The translations under genes were made by a program, and so were the position numbers. A DNA stretch of 64,000 bases from Algoriphagus mannitolivorans DSM 15301 (GTDB taxonomy: Bacteria > Bacteroidota > Bacteroidia > Cytophagales > Cyclobacteriaceae). The DNA lies in contig NZ_KE386903.1 in the NCBI RefSeq assembly GCF_000429425.1, forward strand, positions 69,071 to 133,070. The letters are read 5' to 3'. The notes below the pieces were generated by a model, which saw only the letters and a program-made list of their open reading frames with translations, was not told where the DNA came from and did not search any database. Shown in pieces: positions 7,633-16,930 of this stretch (positions are counted from its first letter, which is position 1; each line of letters opens with the position of its first letter).

Positions 7633-9057
7633 TTATACTGATTTTATCGGATTGAGTCCTTTTTGAGAAGCAATTTCAAACATAAGTTTTCGTGCTTCTT
7701 CAGGGTTGTTGGATATTTTGCCCTCCAATATAGCTTCTTTGATCTCTTCTTTAATCTCTCCGACTACTTTAGAGGGAGAAATGCCGAAAGTTTCCATGAT
7801 TTCCTCCCCACTGATTGGAGGTTGGAAATTTCGCACTTGATCTTTTTCCTCGACTTCCTTGAGTTTCTGGTCAACCTTGTCAAAATTATCCAAATACTTC
7901 TGGACCTTTTTGTTGTTTTTGGAGGTGACATCTGCCCGGCAAAGTTTCATCAAATCCTCAATAGCATCTCCTGCATCAAACAACAATCTTCGCAAGGCAG
8001 AATCAGTGACCTCGTCTTTGACCAAAGCAATAGGCCTTAAATGGAGACGGACGAGCTTTTGCACATATTTCATCCGCTCATCCATAGGGAGCTTTAGCCT
8101 ACGAAAAATTCCAGGTGTCATTTTGGCTCCTTTGTCCTCATGGCCATGAAAGGTCCATCCTGCCTTAGGATTAAACCGCTTCGTGGCTGGCTTTGCAATA
8201 TCATGCAGGATTGCAGCCCACCTTAGCCAAAGGTCATCAGACACTTTGGAAACATTATCCAAGACCTGAAGAGTATGATAGAAATTATCTTTATGGGACT
8301 TGTCATCCACTGAATCCACTCCTTGCAGTTCTACCATTTCTGGGAAAAACTCATGTAGCAATTTGGAAGCGAAAAGCAGTTTGAACCCATAAGATGGCTT
8401 ATCAGTCCTTACGATTTTATTTACCTCGTCAATGATCCTTTCTGCAGAAATAATCTGAAGTCTGGCCGCATTTTCACTCAATGCAAAAAATGTGTCAGCG
8501 TCGATATCAAAATTGAGCTGGGCGGCAAACCTCACCGCTCTCAGCATCCTCAATGGATCGTCCGAAAAGGTAATATTTGGCTCCAAAGGAGTCTTGATTG
8601 TCTTTCTACGGATATCCCCCAACCCATCAAATGGATCAATCAACTCCCCATAATCCTCCCGGTTAAGAGAAATCGCCATGGCGTTGATGGTGAAATCTCT
8701 CCTTTCCAGATCTTCTTCCAAGGTACCATCTTCCACAATCGGCTTTCTGGAATCAGAGCGATAAGATTCTTTTCGGGCTCCCACAAATTCTAATTCCCAA
8801 TCGTCCAGCTTAAGCATGGCGGTTCCAAAATTCTTGAATACCGAAAGAGGAACATGCTGATCAAAATATTTTGCTACTTCTTGGGCCAACTGGATGCCAC
8901 TTCCCACACAGGTGAAGTCGATATCCTTGCTGGGTCTACCCAAAACCAAATCCCGCACATACCCACCTACCACGTAGGTCTTGAGTCCAAGTTTCTCAGC
9001 AGCTTGAGCTACCTTTTCAAACAGTTCAATTTGATCTAATTGAGCTTTGAAATTCAT
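7633..9057 (-). CDS. cca: CCA tRNA nucleotidyltransferase (HD-domain type)
   Basis: A 474-residue class II nucleotidyltransferase. The head domain begins with [20 protein letters not shown] (GG-R and Asp-x-Asp motifs), followed by [10 protein letters not shown] and the RNA-binding neck '[15 protein letters not shown]'. An HD phosphohydrolase domain follows ('[17 protein letters not shown]'; '[10 protein letters not shown]'-like region with [11 protein letters not shown]). It adds or repairs the 3' CCA of tRNAs; the tRNA-Gln in this window has no encoded CCA, so the cell needs such an enzyme. Some family members are poly(A) polymerases or A-adding enzymes, which the sequence does not exclude. 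Its ATG overlaps the TGA of the upstream gene (ATGA), indicating translational coupling. Confidence 0.93.
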   Translation of the reverse strand: MNFKAQLDQIELFEKVAQAAEKLGLKTYVVGGYVRDLVLGRPSKDIDFTCVGSGIQLAQEVAKYFDQHVPLSVFKNFGTAMLKLDDWELEFVGARKESYRSDSRKPIVEDGTLEEDLERRDFTINAMAISLNREDYGELIDPFDGLGDIRRKTIKTPLEPNITFSDDPLRMLRAVRFAAQLNFDIDADTFFALSENAARLQIISAERIIDEVNKIVRTDKPSYGFKLLFASKLLHEFFPEMVELQGVDSVDDKSHKDNFYHTLQVLDNVSKVSDDLWLRWAAILHDIAKPATKRFNPKAGWTFHGHEDKGAKMTPGIFRRLKLPMDERMKYVQKLVRLHLRPIALVKDEVTDSALRRLLFDAGDAIEDLMKLCRADVTSKNNKKVQKYLDNFDKVDQKLKEVEEKDQVRNFQPPISGEEIMETFGISPSKVVGEIKEEIKEAILEGKISNNPEEARKLMFEIASQKGLNPIKSV

Positions 9058-9563
9058 CCTTTAATAATTTTCACTTCACCTTCCGGTCCCAGAAATAATT
9101 CCTTGGTGGCAGACATCAGCAAGGGATAATAAACATTGGTTTGAAAATCGACCGATTCCCAATTACCAACTTTTGCCAAAACAGGCTGCGAAATCTGGAA
9201 TAAAAGTTTGTTCCAATGTGGTTCCCTTATCAATGAGAATCGAATATTCCCATTTTCAATAGGTCCTGATTTCAAAATTGAATTAGCTGGGCTGTGGTAG
9301 ATGGTAGGTTTAGAGGCAAATTCAACTACATCCAATGAAACTTCAGAAAAAGGAACACTTACCGATCTAATTTGAAAAATATCGAACAACAAGTAGGTCC
9401 AGTCTTTCCCCATGGACTCTTGCCATAGTTCCGGACGGATAAGTCTGATTTTTTGGGAATTGCCATCTTGAATAATGACTTCACCTTTGTCCCTGAATGC
9501 CTTGGTTATGCTTGATTGATCCAATTTCTTTGATTTTGACACAAAAATAAGCAGAATATCCAA
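9054..9563 (-). CDS. Degenerate YrdC/Sua5-like protein (putative)
   Basis: A 169-residue frame directly upstream of cca, with an ATGA overlap. The second half can be laid on the YrdC/Sua5 fold: '[13 protein letters not shown]' with the P-G-P-x-T segment, '[18 protein letters not shown]' with the S-I-A-x-R-x-P strand, '[10 protein letters not shown]' where Sua5 has P-L-V-S-T-S-A-N, and '[12 protein letters not shown]' with the closing strand. The basic KxR motif and STSAN, needed to make threonylcarbamoyl-AMP, are absent, so it is probably not an active Sua5. The start is uncertain: the frame opens at TTG 9563, a -7-like TATTTTTG overlaps 9549-9542, and a TTG at 9524 is an alternative. The assignment is by eye. 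Confidence 0.6.
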   Translation of the reverse strand: MDILLIFVSKSKKLDQSSITKAFRDKGEVIIQDGNSQKIRLIRPELWQESMGKDWTYLLFDIFQIRSVSVPFSEVSLDVVEFASKPTIYHSPANSILKSGPIENGNIRFSLIREPHWNKLLFQISQPVLAKVGNWESVDFQTNVYYPLLMSATKELFLGPEGEVKIIKG

Positions 9564-10152
9564 CCTGACCTGCTTAGAAGCCTATCAATAAAAAACTGAT
9601 CTCCGCTTACCATCCTACGCGAAGAAAATTTAAGCCTGACGAGTATTATCCAAACACAATGCTTCCGATTCAAAAGCACCTTTCCAATTTACTCAATCTG
9701 ATCTCGCATGTTTTAAATTTGAAAGAATAGAAGGAAAAGCAAAAGAGTCCCGAAATTCAAATCATTATGGATGAATGGAGAAAGTAATTAAAGCCTTAAG
9801 AACTTTCTTTTCCTTATTGATCTAGTGAGTTAAAGAAAGTATTCTTGGTGTTTCTTTAAAAAAATCAAAACTAGATCGAATGATTTGATTTTATTATTCA
9901 GTATTTTGATTAGACCTCACAAATGGGATTTTTTTAAGAAAATGACAAAATAATTTTTATCCCGAAAATGTATTTCTCTAATAGAAATATTGAAAAAATT
10001 TAAGTTACCCAAAAATTCACTAACCCATATACTGATCCATTTCCCCATCTCATTAAGGAAACGGATTGTTATTTTATAGGATGGGAAATTTTATGTAGGC
10101 TGAATTTTTCTTTGATGATATCGTTTAAGGAAACACAAACTATCAAACAAAA
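9564..10152. other. AT-rich intergenic region, nothing recognised
   Basis: About 590 bases between two minus-strand genes with no convincing reading frame, tRNA or known RNA motif. It is markedly richer in A and T than its surroundings. A 9-bp inverted repeat, AAAATCAAA (9861-9869) and TTTGATTTT (9884-9892), is present but is AT-only and weak. It may hold a promoter for the YrdC-like/cca/TPR operon at the low-coordinate end. Confidence 0.5.
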
Positions 10153-10179
10153 AAAAGGACTGTATGAAACAGTCCTTTT
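10153..10179 (-). terminator. Rho-independent terminator after the HTH gene
   Basis: AAAAGGACTGT (10153-10163) pairs perfectly with ACAGTCCTTTT (10169-10179) around a 5-base loop. On the minus strand it runs into a long T tract, 20 bases after the stop of the gene at 10199. It could also work on the plus strand. Confidence 0.88.
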
Positions 10180-10198
10180 TAATAAAAATTGGTAGCTA

Positions 10199-10603
10199 TT
10201 AACCTTTCAGCCAATTGATAAATGTCTGGTAACCAACGCCAATCTCTCTAGCGAAAGCAGCCTTAGTCTTTTTACCTGCAGCTTCTACTTTTTTCCATTC
10301 TTCAACGATTTTACTCTTTTCAGAATCAGAAAAAGATCTTCTCTTACCGCTTGATTTTGTGGAGGATTTTCCACCCAAAGTAGCAATAAGATCACTCAAA
10401 TCGCTCAAAAACTTATTGTCTGTCAAATGCAAACCAGCAGCCTCCAGTTTTTTGATCACTTCGTCTTTAGGATTCATCGGAGTTACAGGAATACCTCTTG
10501 TAGCCGCTTCATGAAGATCAATTTTCTTCCCATCTGCGGTCACATAAATAAATCCATCAGCTCTCTTTAGATCCGCCAACGCTTCTTTAATTAGCTCTCT
10601 CAT
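10199..10603 (-). CDS. Small basic HTH DNA-binding protein (hypothetical)
   Basis: A 134-residue Lys-rich protein. The N-terminal part (MRELIKEALADLKRADGFIY, then TADGKKIDLHEAATRGIPVT) is followed by a helical linker and a Ser/Lys-rich hinge (GGKSSTKSSGKRR). The C-terminal domain is a homeodomain-like HTH of the type found at the start of transposases (FSDSEKSKIVEEW, then KAAFAREIGVGYQTFINWLK). No transposase core or inverted repeats are nearby, so it is more likely a domesticated HTH regulator or nucleoid protein than part of a mobile element. It has its own -7 element (10636-10629) and terminator and sits alone in an AT-rich stretch. Its function is unknown. Confidence 0.82.
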   Translation of the reverse strand: MRELIKEALADLKRADGFIYVTADGKKIDLHEAATRGIPVTPMNPKDEVIKKLEAAGLHLTDNKFLSDLSDLIATLGGKSSTKSSGKRRSFSDSEKSKIVEEWKKVEAAGKKTKAAFAREIGVGYQTFINWLKG

Positions 10604-10628
10604 GTTTAATTGTTAGTTAGAATTAATA

Positions 10629-10636
10629 CAAAATTA
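10629..10636 (-). promoter_or_regulatory. -7 promoter element for the HTH gene
   Basis: TAATTTTG on the minus strand fits TAnnTTTG and lies 26 bases before the start codon at 10603. A TTTG further upstream (10656-10653) is spaced at 16 bases, shorter than usual. Confidence 0.55.
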
Positions 10637-10938
10637 TGGCAATTTACAAAATCAAATAATAGGTATTACAAATCAGTATAAATTTTAAAGTATTATTTAA
10701 CAATAAAATAACATCATCATCAAAAATCTTCCTCCAAACCAAAATTTACTTCAAAAAACATCAAATACTACACTGACCAAGGCACCTCATTTTTCATAAA
10801 AATCCCGAACAAAAACTATTATTTAAATGATAGATTAGCTTAAAAAAAGAATTTCAATTTTATCTCTATCAAAATTCAACTAAGGAATAGTTATTTCAAA
10901 ATTCAGAAACATATCCCCATTCAATCCGGAATTTTCCC
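10637..10938. other. AT-rich intergenic region upstream of pyrG
   Basis: About 300 bases of strongly AT-rich DNA between the divergent HTH gene and pyrG. I see no open frame of note and no RNA motif. It must hold the regulatory DNA for both genes. Confidence 0.5.
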
Positions 10939-10946
10939 TAATTTTG
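10939..10946 (+). promoter_or_regulatory. -7 promoter element for pyrG
   Basis: TAATTTTG matches the Bacteroidota -7 box, 43 bases before the pyrG ATG. No TTG is visible at the right distance upstream. Confidence 0.5.
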
Positions 10947-10989
10947 AGCCCCATAAGAATCCAATCAAAAACAGCCTGCCAAGTTTCTT

Positions 10990-12606
10990 ATGGCCCAATC
11001 CACAAAGTACATATTCATCACAGGAGGCGTGACCTCCTCCCTTGGAAAAGGGATTATCGCTGCCTCATTAGGAAAACTCCTACAGTCCAGAGGTTTCAGT
11101 GTCACCATTCAAAAATTCGATCCTTATCTGAATATTGATCCAGGAACACTAAATCCTTATGAACATGGGGAATGCTATGTGACAGAGGATGGGGCTGAGA
11201 CTGACCTTGACCTGGGGCATTATGAAAGATTCTTGAATGTGCAGACTTCCCAAAGCAACAATGTCACAACCGGGAGGATTTACAACAACGTCATCACCAA
11301 GGAACGAAAAGGCGAATTTCTAGGGAAAACCGTTCAGGTAATCCCTCATATTACCGACGAAATCAAAAGTAATTTTTACAAGCTCGGAGAAGACGGAAAA
11401 TTTGATGTAGTAATTACCGAAATCGGTGGGTGTGTTGGGGACATTGAGTCTCTTCCATTTATCGAAGCAGTTCGGCAGGCCAGATGGGATTTAGGGCCCG
11501 GAAACTTCCTAGTCATCCATTTGACTCTAATTCCTTACCTAAAGGCTGCCAAAGAACTTAAAACAAAACCTACTCAGCATTCTGTAAAGCAACTTTTGGA
11601 GGCAGGTATTCAGCCGGACATTTTGGTATGCCGAACTGAGCACCACTTGCCTCAAGAGGTCAAGAAAAAACTTGCACTTTTCTGCAACGTTCAGCTCAAC
11701 AGCGTCATCGAGGCGATGGATGCAGACTCCATTTATGATGTTCCGCTCCTGATGAAAAAGGAAAAGCTGGACGAAAGAGTCTTAGCCAAGCTCAAGCTTT
11801 CTTCTAAGACGAATACTGACCTGGAAAATTGGAAAGACTTTTTGGGAAGACTAAAAAATCCAACCCAAGAAGTCACAATCGGTCTGATCGGGAAATATGT
11901 ATCCCTTCCCGATTCCTACAAATCCATCATCGAATCATTCACTCATGCAGGAGCAGCTGTGGAATGCAATGTCAATCTGAAGTTGATTTCATCCGAAGAA
12001 CTCAATGTTGACAATGTAGAGACCAAGCTTAAGGAATTAGATGGGATTTTGGTAGCTCCCGGATTTGGAGAAAGAGGATTTGAAGGAAAAATCGAAACAG
12101 TCAAGTACGCCCGAACCAATAATATTCCATTCTTCGGGATTTGTCTAGGCATGCAGGTAGCGGTAATTGAGTATGCCAGAAATGTCTTGGGACTTTCGGG
12201 AGCTAATTCTACCGAGATGGATCCAAATACTTCTCATCCTGTGATTGGATTGATGGAGGAGCAAAAGAATATTGAACAAATGGGTGGAACTATGCGATTA
12301 GGTTCGTATGCTTGCGAGCTCAAAAAAGGAAGCAAGTCATATTTGGCCTATGGAAAATCAAAAATCAATGAACGCCACCGCCACCGATATGAATTTAACA
12401 ACGCATATTTGGAACAAATCGAGAATGCGGGAATGATCGCTACGGGAAAAAATCCGGAGACTGGCCTTGTTGAAATCATGGAAATCAAAAACCATCCTTG
12501 GTTTGTAGGCGTACAGTTTCATCCAGAATATAAAAGTACCGTGCTCAATCCTCAGCCTTTGTTTGTGAAATTTATTCAGGCAGCAATAGACTACAAATTG
12601 AAATAA
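10990..12606 (+). CDS. pyrG: CTP synthase
   Basis: A full-length (538 aa) cytosolic CTP synthase that makes CTP from UTP, ATP and glutamine. The synthetase domain starts with [20 protein letters not shown] (P-loop), then [20 protein letters not shown] and '[14 protein letters not shown]'. The class I glutamine amidotransferase domain occupies about residues 290-538, with the nucleophile in FFGICLGMQ and the His-Glu pair in VQFHPEYKS. The ATG is preceded by the -7 box at 10939. It is followed 40 bases later by yidC on the same strand. Confidence 0.98.
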   Translation: MAQSTKYIFITGGVTSSLGKGIIAASLGKLLQSRGFSVTIQKFDPYLNIDPGTLNPYEHGECYVTEDGAETDLDLGHYERFLNVQTSQSNNVTTGRIYNNVITKERKGEFLGKTVQVIPHITDEIKSNFYKLGEDGKFDVVITEIGGCVGDIESLPFIEAVRQARWDLGPGNFLVIHLTLIPYLKAAKELKTKPTQHSVKQLLEAGIQPDILVCRTEHHLPQEVKKKLALFCNVQLNSVIEAMDADSIYDVPLLMKKEKLDERVLAKLKLSSKTNTDLENWKDFLGRLKNPTQEVTIGLIGKYVSLPDSYKSIIESFTHAGAAVECNVNLKLISSEELNVDNVETKLKELDGILVAPGFGERGFEGKIETVKYARTNNIPFFGICLGMQVAVIEYARNVLGLSGANSTEMDPNTSHPVIGLMEEQKNIEQMGGTMRLGSYACELKKGSKSYLAYGKSKINERHRHRYEFNNAYLEQIENAGMIATGKNPETGLVEIMEIKNHPWFVGVQFHPEYKSTVLNPQPLFVKFIQAAIDYKLK

Positions 12607-12646
12607 ATAATATTCCCTGATGACCATCAGGGGTGATGAATAGATT

Positions 12647-14440
12647 ATGGATAGAAACCAAGCGACCGGACTGATTTTATTCGCCGCGGTCATTTTGATC
12701 TACTCGTTTTTCTTTGCCTCCGGGCCAGAAACCCAAGTAGCTGAAGAAAGCCCTGCTCAAACTGAGCAAAGCAACGTCATTTCCTCCAATACCACTCCAC
12801 AGGAAACTTTCACAGAGAGTACTTTGGCGGATTCCCTTCGTGCCTCCAAGTTTGGCGTTTTAGCCAATTTGACTGTCGGCGAAGCTCAGGACGTGATTTT
12901 GGAAAATGAGCAGGTGAAAATCACTTTCTCCAGTAAAGGAGCCAAAATCAAAGAAGTAGAATTAAAGGAATATAAAAGTTGGCAAGGGGATCCCCTGATT
13001 TTGTTGGATGAAAACACCTCTCAAATGTCTGAAACTCTGGCTACCAGATTTGGAACATTTGATTTGGCTGAATTCTACTTTACTCCGGAACTGAGCACAG
13101 TTTCTGAGGAAGAAGGTGAAATCAAGCAATTGACCTTTACAGCTGCAACTGAATCAGGAACAATAAGCCAAACTTTCTCTTTGGAAGAAGGTGGTTATTT
13201 GCTGAAAAAGATTTTTGAAGTCCAGAATTTCTCCGGTGTTTTCACGGGCAACGAAATCCAGATCAACTGGACCGATCAAGTAAAAGCTCAGGAAAAAGAC
13301 TTGGCTGAATCCAGAAGAAAATCCCAGGTAAACTATTACTTAAGCTCAGGATCCTATGAAAATCTTGGAGTTGGAGATGATCTGGAAGAAGAGACTATCG
13401 CTGAACCAGTCAAATGGATCGGTTTTAGCCAGAGATTTTTCACTGCTGGGATCATTTCTGACACAGAATTCAAAAACGTCAGCCTGACTCAAAGCACTCC
13501 TACAGACAGCGCGATTGTCCGAAACATGGGCGCTAGTATGGCAGTGCCTTTTGAAAATGGAAAATCAGGCTACGCTTTTTATTTCGGTCCTGACAAATAC
13601 AAAACTCTAAAGAAGGTCACTGAAGGCTTTGAAAAGAATGTGGACATGGGCTACTTCTTCGTGAGCTGGGTGAACAAATACATTGTTGTTCATTTATTCG
13701 AGTTTTTGGAGAAATATTTCAACAATTATGGAATTATCATCATTCTGATTGTCTTCCTGATCAAACTGGCCTTGTCTCCATTGACCTACAAGTCCTACAT
13801 CGGTATGGCCAAGATGAGAGTCATCAAGCCTGAAATCGATGAATTGAAAGAGAAATACGGAGATGATGCTACCAAAATGCAGCAGGAGCAGATGAAGTTG
13901 TTCTCTCAACTTGGCGTAAGTCCCATCTCTGGCTGTCTGCCTCTTTTGCTACAGATGCCGTTCCTTTTTGCCATGTTCTTTTTCTTCCCGAATGCAATCG
14001 AACTAAGGCAAGAAACCTTCCTTTGGGCAAAAGATTTATCGACTTACGATGAGTTTATCAAGCTTCCGTTCACCATTCCTTTCTATGGAGCACACGTCAG
14101 CTTGTTTACTTTATTGATGACCGTATCTCAGATCATCTATACCCACTTCAATAACCAGCTGACCACCGCTACCGGTCCTATGAAGAACTTGGGATATATC
14201 ATGCCGGTCATGTTTATGTTTATCCTAAACTCCTACCCTGCTGGCTTAAGTTTCTATTACTTCGTTTCAAACGTGTTTACATTTGGACAGCAGGCCTTGA
14301 TCAAGCTTTTTGTGGATGATTCCAAAATCCGTCAAAAGGTGGAAGAAAACAAAGTGAAGAACGCAAACAAAAAGAAGTCTAAATTCCAGCAAAGACTGGA
14401 AGAAGCGATGAAGGCGGCAGATGCCAACAAGAAAAAGTAA
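12647..14440 (+). CDS. yidC: Membrane protein insertase YidC
   Basis: A 597-residue inner-membrane insertase of the long Gram-negative type. It starts with a first membrane helix (TGLILFAAVILIYSFFFA), then an acidic linker, then the large periplasmic beta-sandwich domain to about residue 330. The conserved 60KD_IMP membrane core follows ('YGIIIILIVFLIKLALSPLT', 'ISGCLPLLLQMPFLFAMFFF', 'LGYIMPVMFMFIL' and 'SYPAGLSFYYFVSNVFT'). The tail is Lys-rich (KKKSKFQQRLEEA) and likely contacts ribosomes. It inserts and folds membrane proteins alone or with SecYEG. It may be co-transcribed with pyrG (40-base gap); a strong terminator follows. Confidence 0.97.
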   Translation: MDRNQATGLILFAAVILIYSFFFASGPETQVAEESPAQTEQSNVISSNTTPQETFTESTLADSLRASKFGVLANLTVGEAQDVILENEQVKITFSSKGAKIKEVELKEYKSWQGDPLILLDENTSQMSETLATRFGTFDLAEFYFTPELSTVSEEEGEIKQLTFTAATESGTISQTFSLEEGGYLLKKIFEVQNFSGVFTGNEIQINWTDQVKAQEKDLAESRRKSQVNYYLSSGSYENLGVGDDLEEETIAEPVKWIGFSQRFFTAGIISDTEFKNVSLTQSTPTDSAIVRNMGASMAVPFENGKSGYAFYFGPDKYKTLKKVTEGFEKNVDMGYFFVSWVNKYIVVHLFEFLEKYFNNYGIIIILIVFLIKLALSPLTYKSYIGMAKMRVIKPEIDELKEKYGDDATKMQQEQMKLFSQLGVSPISGCLPLLLQMPFLFAMFFFFPNAIELRQETFLWAKDLSTYDEFIKLPFTIPFYGAHVSLFTLLMTVSQIIYTHFNNQLTTATGPMKNLGYIMPVMFMFILNSYPAGLSFYYFVSNVFTFGQQALIKLFVDDSKIRQKVEENKVKNANKKKSKFQQRLEEAMKAADANKKK

Positions 14441-14445
14441 AATTT

Positions 14446-14474
14446 AAGGAGCTTTTTTAAGCTCCTTATTTTTT
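14446..14474 (+). terminator. Rho-independent terminator after yidC
   Basis: AAGGAGCTT (14446-14454) pairs perfectly with AAGCTCCTT (14459-14467) around TTTT, followed by a T-rich run. Confidence 0.9.
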
Positions 14475-14626
14475 GCCAGTCTTTGTCGCACAAAATCCTT
14501 TTTAGGATTGATTACCAGAATATTAACCTTTTTTGACAAAAACATCCCCCCAAAAAAAGGCAGGGGATGCCAAGGAAAAGACCTTAATTTGATTAATATT
14601 GAAGTCCAAATACCCTTCGACTACTC

Positions 14627-15409
14627 ATGGGAAAAATTATTGCCATCGCCAACCAAAAAGGCGGGGTTGGAAAAACTACCACTGCAATGAACTTGGCTGC
14701 AAGTTTGGCCATCCTGGAGCACAAAACTCTGGTGATTGACGCTGACCCGCAGGCCAACACTACCTCAGGCTTGGGCCATGACCCCAAAACTGTGGAGACT
14801 AGCATCTATGAATGCATGGTCGAAAACATCCCCGTGAAAGATATTATCATCAAAACTGAGATTGAACATCTGGACTTGGTGCCTTCCCATATTGATTTGG
14901 TCGGTGCCGAAGTGGAGATGATCAACATGGATAACCGGGAGGAAAAGATGAAAGAAGTGGTCGCCGCTATCAAGGATAACTATGACTTCATCATCATTGA
15001 TTGTTCCCCTTCTTTGGGTTTGATCACCATCAATGCCCTGACCGCGGCCAACTCAGTGATTATTCCAGTGCAATGTGAATACTTTGCTTTGGAGGGTTTA
15101 GGGAAACTTTTGAACACCATCAAAATCATCCAAACCCGATTAAATCAGGAATTGGAAATCGAAGGCATCCTACTAACCATGTATGATGTCCGTCTAAGAC
15201 TTTCCAACCAAGTGGTGGATGAAGTGAAAATTCACTTCAAAAACATGGTATTCGAGACCATTATTCCCCGAAACGTAAAATTATCAGAGGCTCCAAGCTT
15301 CGGGATGCCTGCTATCGCTTTTGATGCGGAAGGAAAAGGCGCAATCGCTTACCTCAACCTTGCTGGAGAAATAGCGATGAAAAACGGATTTCAAAAAGTG
15401 ACCCAATAA
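14627..15409 (+). CDS. parA: Chromosome-partitioning ATPase ParA (Soj type)
   Basis: A 260-residue ParA/MinD-type ATPase. The deviant Walker A is IANQKGGVGKTTTAMNLAAS (signature and catalytic Lys near 11 and 16), Walker A' is VIDADPQANTTSG, and Walker B is FIIIDCSPSLGLIT. There is no N-terminal HTH, so this is the chromosomal type. It forms dynamic nucleoid-bound gradients that move ParB-bound origin regions. It is followed after four bases by parB and heads a five-gene run ending with lepB. No parS site of the usual form was found in the window. Confidence 0.96.
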   Translation: MGKIIAIANQKGGVGKTTTAMNLAASLAILEHKTLVIDADPQANTTSGLGHDPKTVETSIYECMVENIPVKDIIIKTEIEHLDLVPSHIDLVGAEVEMINMDNREEKMKEVVAAIKDNYDFIIIDCSPSLGLITINALTAANSVIIPVQCEYFALEGLGKLLNTIKIIQTRLNQELEIEGILLTMYDVRLRLSNQVVDEVKIHFKNMVFETIIPRNVKLSEAPSFGMPAIAFDAEGKGAIAYLNLAGEIAMKNGFQKVTQ

Positions 15410-15413
15410 CATC

Positions 15414-16325
15414 ATGTCTGACCAAAAACCCAACCGGAAAAGTGCATTAGGAAGAGGCCTTGGGGCCCTTTTGCAGGATAGCCCTGCCAAAGGAAAATCA
15501 GACGAAATACTCCCTGAAGTAGCAAAAACCGGCATTTCAGAAATTCTTTTAAGTGAAATTCAGGTTAACCCCTATCAGCCTAGAACTCATTTTGACAAGG
15601 AGGCTCTGGAAGAACTTGCCGAGTCGATACGTGTTCAAGGAATCATCCAGCCTATTACAGTAAGGAAGTTAGACAGCAATGAGTATCAGCTGATTTCAGG
15701 GGAAAGAAGATTTCAAGCCTCCAAACTTGCCGGCCTGAAGCAAATCCCTGCCTATATCCGAACTGCCAATGACCAGCAAATGCTGGAAATGGCGCTGATC
15801 GAAAATATCCAAAGGGAAAATCTCAATGCGCTGGAAATTGCTCATTCCTATCAGAGACTTTTGGCAGAATGTAACCTGAAGCAAGAAGAGCTTGGAGATC
15901 GGGTTGGAAAAAACAGAACCACGGTAAACAATTACCTTCGTCTGCTTAAGCTTCCTCCGACAATTCAGGCAGCTATTCGTGACCAGCAGATTTCAATGGG
16001 CCATGCCCGTGCACTGATCAATGTGGAAGATGTAGAAAAGCAACTTGCTATTTTCAAAAAAGCTGTTGAAGAGGAGTTGAGTGTCCGTCAAGTAGAGGCA
16101 CTGGTAAAAGCACTCAATGAAGGCAAACCTAAAAAGGAAGAGAAGCAATCTGGTCTTGATCCGGTAAGAAAATACGAGATGAACAAAATCCAGCAGAGGC
16201 TGGCATCTCACTTTGGTACCAAGGTTGCCCTTAAAGCCAATGACAGAAATAAGGGAGAAATCAAAATCCCTTTCAACTCTGCTACAGACCTAAACAGGAT
16301 TCTAGAAATCTTAGAAATCATCTAA
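15414..16325 (+). CDS. parB: Chromosome-partitioning protein ParB (CTPase/DNA-binding)
   Basis: A 303-residue ParB/Spo0J protein. A basic N-terminus (KSALGRGLGALLQD, the segment that stimulates ParA) is followed by the ParB/Srx CTPase domain ('QVNPYQPRTHFDKEALEELA', then SGERRFQASKLAG with the GERR motif). Next come an HTH domain (QEELGDRVGKNRTTVNNYLR, LLKLPP) and a C-terminal dimerisation region ending in LNRILEILEII. It loads at parS sites near the origin and spreads as a clamp. It is close-packed with parA and followed two bases later by the DUF5683 gene. Confidence 0.96.
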   Translation: MSDQKPNRKSALGRGLGALLQDSPAKGKSDEILPEVAKTGISEILLSEIQVNPYQPRTHFDKEALEELAESIRVQGIIQPITVRKLDSNEYQLISGERRFQASKLAGLKQIPAYIRTANDQQMLEMALIENIQRENLNALEIAHSYQRLLAECNLKQEELGDRVGKNRTTVNNYLRLLKLPPTIQAAIRDQQISMGHARALINVEDVEKQLAIFKKAVEEELSVRQVEALVKALNEGKPKKEEKQSGLDPVRKYEMNKIQQRLASHFGTKVALKANDRNKGEIKIPFNSATDLNRILEILEII

Positions 16326-16327
16326 AC

Positions 16328-16930
16328 TTGAGCTCTTTTAGCTTTAGAAATACAGATCTCAACAAGACCCCGTGGATTTTCATGGGGCTTTTGCTTTTGA
16401 TATTCTTTTGCACTCCTGACATACAGGCTCAGGTTCAAAATACCGAAACGCAACAAGCAGAGGAGGATAAACCGGATTATTCCTTACTTCCAAAAAACCC
16501 AAAAAAGGCCACTATTCTCTCCGCAGCCTTACCAGGTGCTGGGCAGGTTTACAATGGCAAATCTTGGAAAGTGCCGATTTTGTATGCTGGTTTTATGACT
16601 GATATTTATTTTATCGGCTACAACAACAAGCGGTATCAGACCTTCATTAAGGCACTCAATGCTTTCGATGAGGGAGATAATTCCCAATTTCCCTCCCTAA
16701 ATCGGGACGCCTTAGTAAGAAATGTCAATTACTGGAGGCAAAACCGGGATTTGACTATTTTGCTTTTACTTGGAATATACGCCTTGAATATCATTGATGC
16801 CAATGTGGACGCCCATCTCTCAGGATTTGACATCAGCGATGATTTGGCCTTTAAAATAGAACCCAATGTGGAAACCCTATCGGCGTCCAATACAATGATG
16901 GGAATTTCCTTTAAACTTCAATTCAAATAA
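16328..16930 (+). CDS. DUF5683-domain protein
   Basis: About 200 residues. The TTG start at 16328, two bases after parB, gives a basic N-region in front of the hydrophobic segment (MGLLLLIFFCTPDIQAQ), while an ATG at 16382 gives 182 aa. The core 'KKATILSAALPGAGQVYNGK', 'WKVPILYAGFMTDIYFIGYN' and 'DLTILLLLGIYALNIIDANV' is the DUF5683 pattern: a signal peptide and two or three hydrophobic segments with AALPGxGQxYNxK. In this phylum such genes are typically found between parB and dapB, as here. Its function is unknown. Its stop overlaps the dapB ATG by one base. Confidence 0.87.
   Translation: MSSFSFRNTDLNKTPWIFMGLLLLIFFCTPDIQAQVQNTETQQAEEDKPDYSLLPKNPKKATILSAALPGAGQVYNGKSWKVPILYAGFMTDIYFIGYNNKRYQTFIKALNAFDEGDNSQFPSLNRDALVRNVNYWRQNRDLTILLLLGIYALNIIDANVDAHLSGFDISDDLAFKIEPNVETLSASNTMMGISFKLQFK

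Noticed and set aside
10199-10603. HTH protein as the first ORF of an insertion sequence
   Set aside because: There is no transposase core ORF beside it, no terminal inverted repeats were seen, and it has its own promoter and terminator.
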